Assembly (NCBI RefSeq): GCF_002482385.1
Contig: NZ_DLFW01000036.1
Location: 51,636 to 115,635, forward strand
DNA length: 64,000 bases
From: Dysgonomonas sp. UBA7710
GTDB taxonomy: Bacteria > Bacteroidota > Bacteroidia > Bacteroidales > Dysgonomonadaceae
Direction: 5' to 3'
Positions 36,213 to 45,189 of this stretch are shown piece after piece. The notes beneath the pieces are model-generated. The model was given only the letters and a program-made list of their open reading frames with translations. It did not search any database and was not told where the DNA came from. Every line of letters starts with the position of its first letter. The first letter of the stretch is position 1. The position numbers were made by a program, and so were the translations under genes.

Positions 36213-38648
36213 ATGAAAAAATTAAGTTTAGTCATTCTTTTATTTACCTGTTACTGGCTGGCAGCCTGGGGATGCAACAATCCGGGACATCATCATGCCC
36301 ATCAGCAGAAAGGAGACAACAAGGACTACCCTATCCAGCCGGTAACCTTTACATCGGTTAAATTCTCGGACAAGTTCTGGGCGCCACGCATCCGCATCAA
36401 TCAGGATGTAACAATACCGATTGCCCTCGGCCATTGCTACAATACAGGACGGGTAGATAACTTCAAGAAAGCGGGCAAACTGATGCCGGGTTATTTTGCA
36501 ACTCAACTGACTTTCGACGATACGGATATCTACAAGATTATCGAAGGCGCAGCCTACTCTATCCAGATGTTCCCGAATAAGGAGCTGGAAGCCCGCATGG
36601 ATACATTGATTTATTACATCCAAAAGGCTCAGGAACCCGACGGATATCTATATACAGCACGTACTGCCGGAGAACCGGGAAAACTGCATGAGTGGGTAGG
36701 TGAAAAACGTTGGGAAAAAGACCCCGACCTCAGCCACGAGCTTTATAACTGCGGGCATCTTTATGAAGCGGCAGTCGCTCATTATCAGGCGACAGGAAAA
36801 CGCTCCCTGCTCGATGTGGCTATCAAAAATGCCGACCTGCTGGTAAAAGATTTCGGGCCGGGTAAACTGGCTTACGAACCCGGACACCAGATCGTAGAAA
36901 TGGGACTGGCAAAGATGTACCGTGTAACGGGTAAAAAAGAATATCTCGACCTCGCCAAATATTTCCTTGATCTGAAAGGCCACGGACACAGCGGCGAATA
37001 CAGCCAGACACACAAACCTGTTATCGAACAGGACGAAGCGGTAGGGCATGCCGTACGTGCTGCCTATATGTATTCGGGAATGGCCGATGTGGCTGCTTTG
37101 ACAGGAAATGAGGCTTACCTGCATGCCATAGACAAGATTTGGGACAATGTGGTTACCAAGAAACTGTATATCACAGGGGGCATCGGAGCAACAGGGCATG
37201 GCGAGGCTTTCGGCAAGAATTACGAACTGCCGAATATGTCGGCCTACTGCGAAACCTGTGCTGCTATCGCCAATGTGTACTGGAATCACAGACTGTTCCT
37301 GCTTCATGGCGATTCGAAATATTATGATGTGCTGGAACGTACTTTATACAACGGATTGATTTCGGGTATCAACCTCGACGGCAACCGCTTCTTCTATCCT
37401 AATCCGCTGGAATCGGTGGGACAACACGGACGCAGCGAATGGTTCGGCTGTGCATGCTGTCCGAGCAATGTATGCCGCTTTATGCCCTCGATACCGGGAT
37501 ATGTATATGCAAAGAAGGACGATAAGATATATGTGAGCTTGTTTGTAGAAAGCGAAAGTGAAATAGAATTGGGTAAGAATAAAATCAATCTGTCACAAAA
37601 GACCGGCTATCCGTGGGATGGCAATGTAACTATCAATGTAGATCCTGCAAAATCAGAAAAATTCGATGTACTGGTAAGAATACCGGGATGGGCATTGAAT
37701 AAACCTGTACCAAGCGACCTTTACACTTACCTGAATCCGAAAAAGGAAGCTGTTAAGATAAAAGTGAACGGAAAAGATGTAGATTACACAATAGGAAGTA
37801 ACGGTTATGTAACCCTTTCTCAAAAATGGAAAAAGGGAGATAAGATAGATTTATCGTTCCCTATGGACGTTCATAAAGATATCGCAAACGAAAAAGTAGA
37901 AGACGACAGGGGAAAAGTAGCTATCGAGCGCGGCCCTATCGTATATTGCCTGGAATGGATAGATAATAAAGACCGTGTACTGAATGCCGTACTGGAAGAT
38001 AATGTCGTATTTACAGAAACTTTCCTATCCGACAAACTGAGCGGCATCATGCAACTGGAAGCAAATGCCAAAAGCGCATCGCGGGATAAAGACAATAATG
38101 TAATTATAGAAGACAAGCGCCTGACCGCCATTCCGTATTATGCATGGTCGAACCGTGGTTCAGGAGAAATGGCTGTATGGATACCGCGTACTGTGGAATC
38201 GACACGCCCATTGCCTCCTCCCACTTTCTGTACGAATGCGAAAGTATCCGCTTCTTCTCCTAACAAATCGATGAGCAGTGTAAACGACGGTTACTGGCCG
38301 AAGGACTCGAATGACAGGCATGTACCGTTCTTTACCTTGTGGCCGAAAAATAATTCACAGGAATGGATTGTCTACAATTTCGATAAACCTGAAACATTTT
38401 CTACTGCGTCGGTATTCTGGTACGACGACGGGCCTTGGGGTGGTTGCCGTATTCCTCTGTCATGGGGAGTACAATACAAAAACGATAAGGGAGAATGGGT
38501 AGATGTGAGAGCCAAAACACCGGCCAAACCGGAAAAGGATGCATTGAATGCAATGGAATTCGAACCTGTAACAAGCCAGAGCGTACGCCTGCTATTCCAG
38601 TTGCCGGTACAAGAATCGGCAGGTGTTTATGAATTCGAAGTGAAATAG
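36213..38648 (+). CDS. GH127 (DUF1680) beta-L-arabinofuranosidase, second copy
   Basis: This 811-residue paralogue of the GH127 gene 5 kb upstream is clearly diverged but keeps every expected active-site residue. These are Glu331 (HGEAFG, acid/base), Glu347 and Cys349 in CETC, and Cys415-Cys416 in GCACC, with Cys415 the presumed nucleophile. The signal peptide ends near Cys21 (AAWGC) and the next stretch is His-rich (HHHAHQ). A C-terminal beta-sandwich (about 670-811) is present. Two such enzymes in one operon suggest successive beta-arabinofuranose linkages, or one exo-enzyme for the chain and one for the residue on the protein. It is the last gene of PUL 2 and is followed by a strong terminator. 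Confidence 0.9.
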   Translation: MKKLSLVILLFTCYWLAAWGCNNPGHHHAHQQKGDNKDYPIQPVTFTSVKFSDKFWAPRIRINQDVTIPIALGHCYNTGRVDNFKKAGKLMPGYFATQLTFDDTDIYKIIEGAAYSIQMFPNKELEARMDTLIYYIQKAQEPDGYLYTARTAGEPGKLHEWVGEKRWEKDPDLSHELYNCGHLYEAAVAHYQATGKRSLLDVAIKNADLLVKDFGPGKLAYEPGHQIVEMGLAKMYRVTGKKEYLDLAKYFLDLKGHGHSGEYSQTHKPVIEQDEAVGHAVRAAYMYSGMADVAALTGNEAYLHAIDKIWDNVVTKKLYITGGIGATGHGEAFGKNYELPNMSAYCETCAAIANVYWNHRLFLLHGDSKYYDVLERTLYNGLISGINLDGNRFFYPNPLESVGQHGRSEWFGCACCPSNVCRFMPSIPGYVYAKKDDKIYVSLFVESESEIELGKNKINLSQKTGYPWDGNVTINVDPAKSEKFDVLVRIPGWALNKPVPSDLYTYLNPKKEAVKIKVNGKDVDYTIGSNGYVTLSQKWKKGDKIDLSFPMDVHKDIANEKVEDDRGKVAIERGPIVYCLEWIDNKDRVLNAVLEDNVVFTETFLSDKLSGIMQLEANAKSASRDKDNNVIIEDKRLTAIPYYAWSNRGSGEMAVWIPRTVESTRPLPPPTFCTNAKVSASSPNKSMSSVNDGYWPKDSNDRHVPFFTLWPKNNSQEWIVYNFDKPETFSTASVFWYDDGPWGGCRIPLSWGVQYKNDKGEWVDVRAKTPAKPEKDALNAMEFEPVTSQSVRLLFQLPVQESAGVYEFEVK

Positions 38649-38730
38649 CACATGTAGATTAGGATAGAGGATATGCAGAAATGATTTGTAACGTTTTAGT
38701 ATGCATATCCTTCTGTTTTTTGATAAAAGT

Positions 38731-38803
38731 TTATCTATATAGTTGAAAGCCGATAGCCTTTAGCTGTTAGCTTATAGCTCTTTGAAAAAATTAATTAGCA
38801 AAT
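38731..38803. repeat. Composite repeat, left module (copy A)
   Basis: This module contains a 7-bp periodic tract (GATAGCC, TTTAGCT, GTTAGCT, TATAGCT) followed by TTTGAAAAAATTAATTAGCAAAT. The first part has an inverted counterpart at 50333-50385, and the second part has a direct counterpart at 45408-45431. Confidence 0.7.
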
Positions 38804-38859
38804 TTGAAATTAGCATATTAACAAATGAGTGAAATAGTGTAACCTTTGTTACCTGCGTC

Positions 38860-38890
38860 GCAGGGGATTTGTAATCCCCTGCTTTTTATT
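38860..38890 (+). terminator. Intrinsic terminator after PUL 2
   Basis: A 10-bp stem (38860-38869 with 38873-38882) with a 3-nt loop is followed directly by TTTTTATT. It lies about 210 bp after the second GH127 gene and is the first of a row of similar palindromes. Confidence 0.75.
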
Positions 38891-38966
38891 ATCAGGATTT
38901 ACAATCCAACAGGCTCTTTAACGGATTATAAATCCTGACAATAGAAACTTTCGAATTGCAAATCCG
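38863..38966. repeat. Four GGATT-N3-AATCC palindromes at about 29-bp spacing
   Basis: The cores start at 38865, 38895, 38923 and 38953. Their sequences are GGATTTGTAATCC, GGATTTACAATCC, GGATTATAAATCC and the diverged CGAATTGCAAATCCG. The steps are 30, 28 and 30 bp. The intervening DNA is not conserved. Confidence 0.65.
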
Positions 38967-39002
38967 AAAGGACGAAAGATACGAGTTAGCTGATGCCTTA
39001 AT

Positions 39003-39147
39003 TTTGTTTCACGCAAAGACGCAAAGGCGCAAAGTTTTTATATCTTACCAGTTGCTGACTGATGACTGTAAAGTCTCTTGTGCGATAGCTTCGGCTAACG
39101 GCTAATAGCTATCAGCTAAAAGCTGAAAAAGCTGTTACCTTTGTTAC
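39003..39147. repeat. Composite repeat, right module (copy A)
   Basis: About 145 bp contain an 8-mer tract (units like GCAAAGAC, GCAAAGGC), a unique middle, a 7-mer tract (GCTAACG, GCTAATA, GCTATCA, GCTAAAA) and a GTTACCTTTGTTACC end. The reverse complement of 50009-50149 matches it almost base for base, apart from a 7-bp insertion and a few substitutions. Confidence 0.8.
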
Positions 39148-39188
39148 CTTTTAACTATATATCGTTAATATATGTAAATAATTGTACA

Positions 39189-41408
39189 ATGAAAAAATTA
39201 CTTTTCTTTGCTTTACTCATTTCTTCTTTTGCCTACGGGCAAACTATCGACAGCCTGTACAAACAAGCTGACAGGTTCAGAGATAAATATACTGACAAAT
39301 ACTATTACGGTTTGTCAGATATTAAGCCTGTAAACGAATCGCATAGCTTCTGGTATCTGACCCGTACACCAAAAGGAAATGAATTTTTCCTGATAAATGC
39401 AGATAAAAAAGAGATAAGTCCGGCCTTCGATCAGCAAAAGCTGGCTGCATCGCTGGCCAAGGTCATCAACAAGGAAACAGACCCGTATAAGCTACCGTTC
39501 AGGACATTACAATACAGTAAGAATATGGATTCTATCTATTTCTCAGTAGATGATACCAGATATATCTGCCTGCTGGCCGATTATACACTTATCAAAGATA
39601 AAGATCAAACTCCCCGTAATGATTATTATTGGGGTGGTGTCTTTAAGGAAGACAGGAAAGATAAGGTTAAATCACCTGACGGAAAGAAAGAAGCTTACAT
39701 TTCCGAAGGCAACCTATGGGTGACCGATTTAGCTACAAAAGAAAATAAGAAGATAAGTATCGACGGGTCTGTTTCTGAATACTATTCGTCCAATATCTAC
39801 TGGTCGCCCGATTCGAAAAAGATTGCCTGCTGCAAGTACCGTCCTGCCGAAACACGTAAATTATTACTCATCTCTTCTTCTCCAAAAGACCAGCTACAGC
39901 CAGAAACAGAAGAGTATGATTACCCGAAGCCCGGTGATGCACTTCCGATCAGGCGTCCTGTTACATTTCTGGTAGATGAAGGAAAAGCCATTGAATTTAA
40001 AGTCCCTGATGTGGAAGCGCAATTCAGTCTGGATAATATAAAATGGGATAAAGAGAGCCGCTACTTTACATTCAATTTCAATAAGCGGGGACATCAACAG
40101 TATGTTATTTATGCAGGAGATATCTCGACCGGTAAAGTGCGCCCCGTTGTAGATGAAAAAAGTACGACTTTCGTTTATTACAATGCACTGTACCAACATT
40201 GGTTCGAAAACGGAAAAGAACTGCTATGGATATCCGAACGTGACGGCTGGCGGCATATCTATCTCTATGATGTATTTACAGGAATGGTGAAGAAACAGCT
40301 GACAAAAGGCGAGTGGGTTGTAAAATCCGTTGTCAATGTAGACGAAAAGAAACGAACACTGATATTCAAAGCCTGTGGCATGGATAAAGGGGAAGACCCC
40401 TATCTGGAAAAGTATTATTCATTAAATATAGATAATGGCAGGATACAACCGCTTACACCGGAGAATGCCAACCATAACGTCACTTTCTCTTCAGATTATA
40501 CTTACTTTGTCGACAGCTATTCGCGCGTCGATCTGCCCCCTACCCTTGTAGTACGGTCTGCCGCAGACGGAAAGGTTATATTGAAGCCTCAGCAACAACC
40601 GGATATATCAAAAGCTGTAGAAGCAGGATGGCGTATGCCGGAAGTATTCTCGGCAAAAGGTCGGGATGGGCAAACAGACATCTGGGGGGTAATTGTACGC
40701 CCATCAGACTTCGATCCGACAAAAAAATATCCGGTTATCGAATACATTTATGCAGGGCCTCACGATTCGCACGTACCGAAATCGTTTGCCATCAGCCAAC
40801 GGTGCAGCGAACTGGCCGAACTGGGCTTTATAACGGTGATGATAGACGGTATGGGCACAGCCAACCGTTCGAAAGCATTCCACGATGTGTGCTGGAAAAA
40901 CCTGAAAGATGCAGGTTTCCCCGACCGCATCGCATGGATGAAAGCCGCGGCAGCCAAATATCCCGAAATGGATATAGAGCGTGTCGGCATTTACGGAGCT
41001 TCGGCAGGAGGACAGAATGCAATGGGCGCATTGCTGTTCCATCCCGAATTTTATAAAGTGGGCGTAGCTGCCTGCGGTTGCCACGACAACAGGATGGACA
41101 AAATATGGTGGAACGAACAATGGATGGGCTATCCTGTAGGCAAAGAATATGAAGAATGTTCGAATGTGGTGAATGCCAAATTGCTGCAAGGCAATCTGAT
41201 GTTGATACTCGGTGAACTGGACAATAATGTAGACCCGTCGAGTACGTTACAGGTGGTAGATGAACTGATAAAACAGAATAAAGAATTCGAATTTGTGATG
41301 TTGCCGGGTGTTAGGCATACATTAGGAGAAAGCTATGGGGAACGTAAGCGTCGCGATTTCTTCGTGAAACATCTGCTTGGGATTGAAGCTCCAGTGTGGA
41401 ATAAATAA
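39189..41408 (+). CDS. S9 family peptidase, dipeptidyl peptidase IV-like
   Basis: This 739-residue secreted serine peptidase removes dipeptides (usually X-Pro or X-Ala) from peptide N-termini. The signal peptide ends near SFAYGQ, and the start at MKKLLFF was chosen for that reason. An N-terminal eight-bladed DPP-IV propeller occupies about 60-470. The alpha/beta-hydrolase domain carries Ser605 in GASAGG, an Asp near 678 in GELDNNVD and His710 in GVRHTLGE. The neighbouring PUL appears to target a hydroxyproline-rich glycoprotein, so X-Pro processing would fit. However, a terminator and a 540-bp repeat spacer separate them, so co-regulation is not shown. Confidence 0.9.
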   Translation: MKKLLFFALLISSFAYGQTIDSLYKQADRFRDKYTDKYYYGLSDIKPVNESHSFWYLTRTPKGNEFFLINADKKEISPAFDQQKLAASLAKVINKETDPYKLPFRTLQYSKNMDSIYFSVDDTRYICLLADYTLIKDKDQTPRNDYYWGGVFKEDRKDKVKSPDGKKEAYISEGNLWVTDLATKENKKISIDGSVSEYYSSNIYWSPDSKKIACCKYRPAETRKLLLISSSPKDQLQPETEEYDYPKPGDALPIRRPVTFLVDEGKAIEFKVPDVEAQFSLDNIKWDKESRYFTFNFNKRGHQQYVIYAGDISTGKVRPVVDEKSTTFVYYNALYQHWFENGKELLWISERDGWRHIYLYDVFTGMVKKQLTKGEWVVKSVVNVDEKKRTLIFKACGMDKGEDPYLEKYYSLNIDNGRIQPLTPENANHNVTFSSDYTYFVDSYSRVDLPPTLVVRSAADGKVILKPQQQPDISKAVEAGWRMPEVFSAKGRDGQTDIWGVIVRPSDFDPTKKYPVIEYIYAGPHDSHVPKSFAISQRCSELAELGFITVMIDGMGTANRSKAFHDVCWKNLKDAGFPDRIAWMKAAAAKYPEMDIERVGIYGASAGGQNAMGALLFHPEFYKVGVAACGCHDNRMDKIWWNEQWMGYPVGKEYEECSNVVNAKLLQGNLMLILGELDNNVDPSSTLQVVDELIKQNKEFEFVMLPGVRHTLGESYGERKRRDFFVKHLLGIEAPVWNK

Positions 41409-41440
41409 AAACAAAAGCAGAACGACACGATCAAATTGAT

Positions 41441-41545
41441 ACTCTATACTGTCATTGGCTCCGCTTCGCTCTGCCGAACGTTGTTTCTGAACGAAGTGAA
41501 GAATCCCAACTCTTAAAAACGGGATATTTCACTCCGTTCAATATG
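41441..41545. repeat. Dispersed repeat modules (GGCTCCGC and GAACGAAGTGAAGAATCCC types)
   Basis: This spacer contains GGCTCCGC...CCGAACGTTG followed by CTGAACGAAGTGAAGAATCC. The same two modules recur at 49914-49990 in the opposite order. No coding capacity is seen. Confidence 0.5.
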
Positions 41546-41547
41546 AC

Positions 41548-41581
41548 AAGAGGCTGTCTAAGTATTTTTAGACAACCTCTT
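41548..41581. terminator. Bidirectional hairpin terminator
   Basis: A 14-bp stem with one G-U-type mismatch (41548-41561 with 41568-41581) and a 6-nt loop lies between the converging S9 peptidase and GH2 genes. The arms end in AAG and CTT. Confidence 0.75.
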
Positions 41582-41598
41582 AAACCATATATAACTAT

Positions 41599-44500
41599 TT
41601 ATTTTGCAGGTTGTATCCTGAACGAATAGCTTAGATTCTGATTAGCAGGAATCATATATTCAGGCAGAGGCAGAGGCCCGCAGCTTGCATTACCAAGTCC
41701 CTGTTGGATGCAATCCAGACTGAGATAAGTCTCCGGTTTACGGATCTCATCCAGTTTGAAATCATGTATAGCTTCCCATAAAGCCTGATCGGTAAAATGC
41801 AAAGCCGTGAATCCCAGTCTGTCTTTGGATGATATCTTCAATCCCTGGCCACTTTGGTTTGTTATGCTGACCCATCTTACATCATCACGGTTACCCATAC
41901 TCTGGGCACGAACATAATGCTCTTCCTCCATGCCTTTTATGGTTGTGGCATACTGGCCGAAGAATGCAGAGTGTTTTCTGTCCCAGTAGTTCTCATGTGG
42001 GCCACGGCCATAGTAACGAACATTTTCCATATCTTCAGGCAGTACAACCTGTAGTCCCAGACGATGTATGATCCGTCCGTCTTGCGGAGAAGTGAAACTG
42101 GCGTCCACATCTATTGTACCATCGGCGTAGATTACATATTTCACCAGATACGGTACACGAACCGGTTTCTCGCTGTTGATGGTGGCCGTAGTGCTCGATA
42201 TTACCGTAACCGACTTACCATCAGTAGCCGTTTGATAAGTAAACATCGGCTTATCGTTTGTTGTCGGGTAGTAATTCTGGTCGGTATATTTGTCATTGTT
42301 CACACTGCGATACCAGTTCAGATTGAAGCCGTTGTTATTGAATATCATCTCTTTGCCGCTATACTGTAATGAGGTCATAATACCCGTTTGAGTGTTGAAT
42401 ACTGCCTTGAAGCCTGTGCCTTCAATAGTAAGGTTGTCTCCCTGTGCATTAGCAGCAATATCCGGCATCACCGAAGTATTCACTGCCGCCAACGGTAGCC
42501 TTCTGTTCAGGGCAAATTGTTCAGCCGCAACTGTATGTCCGGCTTTGGCCCAACTTGCATCCTTTCTCAAAGAGAAAGACAGATTGAGGAAATATTCGCT
42601 GCCTGCATCCAGATTCTTGCTGTAAGGGATTGTTATCACTGTCTTTTGGTTAGGAGCCATGTCGACAGGGGCCATTTTGCCCGACTCTGTTTTTACTCCG
42701 TCTTTGATAACTTCCCATGTGATATCAAACTCGTTCAGGTCGGTAAAGTCGTACTTGTTCTCAATCTCTATCTTACCTGTACCCAACGACAGGGCTTTGA
42801 ACTTAATGTACTGGTAAACCTTTTTCACCTCCAACAGCTTGGCAGTAACCCGGCGGTCGGGAGTAGTGAGTCCGTTGTTTACAAAGTCGAAGTCATTCGG
42901 TTTATCCCCGAAGTCTCCACCCAGATAGTATTGGTTGGCTGGCTTTCCATACATATTCAGCCCTTGGTCTACCCAGTCCCATACACATCCGCCAATCATA
43001 CGCTGCGACTGATTTTCGATATAATCCCAGTATTCGGCGAGATTGCCCGGAGCATTTCCCATAGAGTGGGCATACTCGCAAAGGAAATACGGCTTATCGG
43101 AATCTTGCTGGTCAAAAGCTGCCATCCGGGCCATATCCGGATACATGTGCGAATCGATGTCTGCCAGTTCATTCTTTCCTTCATAGTGTATCGGACGTGA
43201 GGGGTCGAGAGCCTTCGCCACTTTATACATTTCATCGAAGTTGTCGCCATTTCCTCCTTCATTACCTAACGACCAGAAGATTATAGACGGGTGATTTCTG
43301 TCGCGTTTCACCATCCGGTCCATTCTGTCCTTATATGCAGGGGCCCAGCTTGGCATACCGCTGATAGAATGATTTCCATGATTTTCACAATCGGCCTCAT
43401 CCATCACATACAGCCCGTAATAATCATGCAGGGCATACATACGCGGGTCGTTCGGATAATGGCTTGTGCGGATTGTATTCAGGTTGTGCTGCTTCATCAG
43501 CAGGATGTCCTGTATCATAGATTCTACAGGAACAGCCTTACCGAACTGAGGATGAATATCATGACGGTTTGCTCCTTTGAAGAACACCTGCTCATTATTT
43601 ACATATACACGCTTGTTCTTTATCTCTATCTTACGGAAGCCGAATTTGGACGACATCGCTTCCTCTACATTTCCGTTATTATCTTTGAGGGTGACAACAG
43701 CCGTATAAAGGTTCGGCTTTTCTGCCGACCATAGAACAGGTTTGCTTATTGTAGTCTGCAGATCATAAACCTGTTCCTGCCCACTTTTCAGAGCCTCTAC
43801 AGGTTGAAAAAGGCTGGCTACCTCTTTGCCTGCCATATCGAGCAATGATATATTCACGGTTGCGGGCTGAGACGCTTTCTTATCATAGTTCTTTACAGAT
43901 GCATTGACTTTAAACACGGCGCTACTGTAGTCGTCCCCCTTAAATTCAGACTGGAGGAAGTAGTCCCGCACATGCACTTTAGGAGTAGCGAACAGGAATA
44001 CACTCCGATGGATACCACTCAGACGGAACATATCCTGATCTTCGATATAGCTACCGTCCGTCCAGCGATATACTTCCGCTGCAATTGTATTGTCTCCGGT
44101 TTTTACATAGTCAGTGATATTAAACTCGGCCACGTTGTTCGCGCCCTGGCTATAACCCACCTTTTTCCCATTTATCCATACATAAAGACCGCTGTATACT
44201 CCGTCGAAATGGAGGAATATCTCTTTTCCATCCCAATCGGCAGGGATTGAGAAATCGCGGCGATACGACCCTACAGGATTCACCTCTATTTCGTTCGTAT
44301 AACCTCTTTGTGGCTGTATAAACGGAGGATTGTTTCTGAAAGGGTATGTTATATTGGTATAAATAGGAGTTCCATACCCATGCATTTCCCAGTTGGAAGG
44401 CACAGGTATCTCTTTCCACGAAGAAACGTCATAGTTCATCTTGTAGAAATCGGCAGGACGTTCCGATGGCTTTTTTACCCAATGGAACTTCCAGTTGCCA

Positions 44501-45189
44501 TTCAAAGATTTATATAAAGAGGATGCCGGTTCTTCCCAAGGTTTGTCAAAAGTCTTATCCGCTTTGAGGCTCTCCAAGGAAGGGAAAGTATAATAAGTAG
44601 CATGTCCGGGCTCTTTATTGATGGCAAAGATAGTCTCATTTTCCCAATCATATTTGCTTGGTTTCTGTTTCACTTCTTTCGGGGCTTTTATATTGGTTGG
44701 TACTAATCGCCACACCTGAGATGATGCAGGCATCTGAAATACACGCGCACCGACAGCATCTTCTCCGTTATAAGCTATTGTCATTCCGCTGCTCCTGTGC
44801 GAGATACTGTATGCGCCGGTTCCGGTCACAGTAAATTTCCATTGCTGGTTTCTGTTGGTCGGATTAGCATCCCATTGGATAATAGGATTTCCGTTGCCTG
44901 CCGGCTCATTATCGTTATCAATACTTTTATTGATAAACGGGTTGGTAATAGTGTAGTAACCGCTGGACAGTTTAACTATTTTCCATACTTGCCCGCGACT
45001 GTTTCTGGCATCTTTTGCCAGATACATATTTGCCGAATTGTCAGGAGCATCACGATTGTCAATAACCAGACCCGAAGGGCTTACCAATTTGTATAAAATA
45101 TCAGGATTGATTTCCTGCGAAGAAACTTTCGTGCTGATAAACAGCAGACTTATCACAAATAAAAGGTGATAGATTGTTGGTTTTTGCAT
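41599..45189 (-). CDS. GH2 beta-galactosidase with N-terminal ricin-type domain
   Basis: This 1196-residue secreted enzyme has a signal peptide (1-24). A ricin-type beta-trefoil lectin domain comes first (about 28-160; repeated QVWKIV/QQWKF/QVWRLV strands). The LacZ-type GH2 body follows, with a sugar-binding jelly roll (about 200-400), an Ig-like domain and a TIM barrel. Acid/base Glu644 is in SLGNEGGNG and nucleophile Glu705 in LCEYAHSMGN. The C-terminal LacZ small-chain domain reaches about 1190. Length and motifs match Bacteroidetes beta-galactosidases, and the N-terminal lectin module is the unusual part. The start at MQKPTIY gives the signal peptide and leaves a promoter upstream. It is transcribed alone, converging on the S9 peptidase. 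Confidence 0.92.
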   Translation of the reverse strand: MQKPTIYHLLFVISLLFISTKVSSQEINPDILYKLVSPSGLVIDNRDAPDNSANMYLAKDARNSRGQVWKIVKLSSGYYTITNPFINKSIDNDNEPAGNGNPIIQWDANPTNRNQQWKFTVTGTGAYSISHRSSGMTIAYNGEDAVGARVFQMPASSQVWRLVPTNIKAPKEVKQKPSKYDWENETIFAINKEPGHATYYTFPSLESLKADKTFDKPWEEPASSLYKSLNGNWKFHWVKKPSERPADFYKMNYDVSSWKEIPVPSNWEMHGYGTPIYTNITYPFRNNPPFIQPQRGYTNEIEVNPVGSYRRDFSIPADWDGKEIFLHFDGVYSGLYVWINGKKVGYSQGANNVAEFNITDYVKTGDNTIAAEVYRWTDGSYIEDQDMFRLSGIHRSVFLFATPKVHVRDYFLQSEFKGDDYSSAVFKVNASVKNYDKKASQPATVNISLLDMAGKEVASLFQPVEALKSGQEQVYDLQTTISKPVLWSAEKPNLYTAVVTLKDNNGNVEEAMSSKFGFRKIEIKNKRVYVNNEQVFFKGANRHDIHPQFGKAVPVESMIQDILLMKQHNLNTIRTSHYPNDPRMYALHDYYGLYVMDEADCENHGNHSISGMPSWAPAYKDRMDRMVKRDRNHPSIIFWSLGNEGGNGDNFDEMYKVAKALDPSRPIHYEGKNELADIDSHMYPDMARMAAFDQQDSDKPYFLCEYAHSMGNAPGNLAEYWDYIENQSQRMIGGCVWDWVDQGLNMYGKPANQYYLGGDFGDKPNDFDFVNNGLTTPDRRVTAKLLEVKKVYQYIKFKALSLGTGKIEIENKYDFTDLNEFDITWEVIKDGVKTESGKMAPVDMAPNQKTVITIPYSKNLDAGSEYFLNLSFSLRKDASWAKAGHTVAAEQFALNRRLPLAAVNTSVMPDIAANAQGDNLTIEGTGFKAVFNTQTGIMTSLQYSGKEMIFNNNGFNLNWYRSVNNDKYTDQNYYPTTNDKPMFTYQTATDGKSVTVISSTTATINSEKPVRVPYLVKYVIYADGTIDVDASFTSPQDGRIIHRLGLQVVLPEDMENVRYYGRGPHENYWDRKHSAFFGQYATTIKGMEEEHYVRAQSMGNRDDVRWVSITNQSGQGLKISSKDRLGFTALHFTDQALWEAIHDFKLDEIRKPETYLSLDCIQQGLGNASCGPLPLPEYMIPANQNLSYSFRIQPAK

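Larger units (their letters stand above)
38649..39188. other. Repeat-rich spacer between PUL 2 and the S9 peptidase gene
   Basis: No gene is seen in this 540-bp gap. It holds, in order, a heptamer-repeat tract, a GTTACC-type motif (38838-38853), the intrinsic terminator of PUL 2 with a row of small palindromes (38860-38966), and a 145-bp composite repeat (39003-39147). The composite has an inverted copy at 50009-50149. Confidence 0.75.

Noticed and set aside
36648..37307. 219-codon open frame opposite the second GH127 gene
   Set aside because: Antisense to a gene with intact active-site motifs; composition is that of a shadow frame.
38863..38966. Possible CRISPR array
   Set aside because: The repeats are only about 13 bp, are palindromic and diverged, there are just four, and no cas genes are present.
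38649..39188. Insertion sequence or MITE in the spacer
   Set aside because: No transposase, no target-site duplication and no clean terminal inverted repeats; the modules look like simple repeat families.
42517..43200. 227-codon open frame opposite the GH2 gene
   Set aside because: It lies fully within the antisense strand of a clear GH2 gene and has no domain or signal; a coding shadow.
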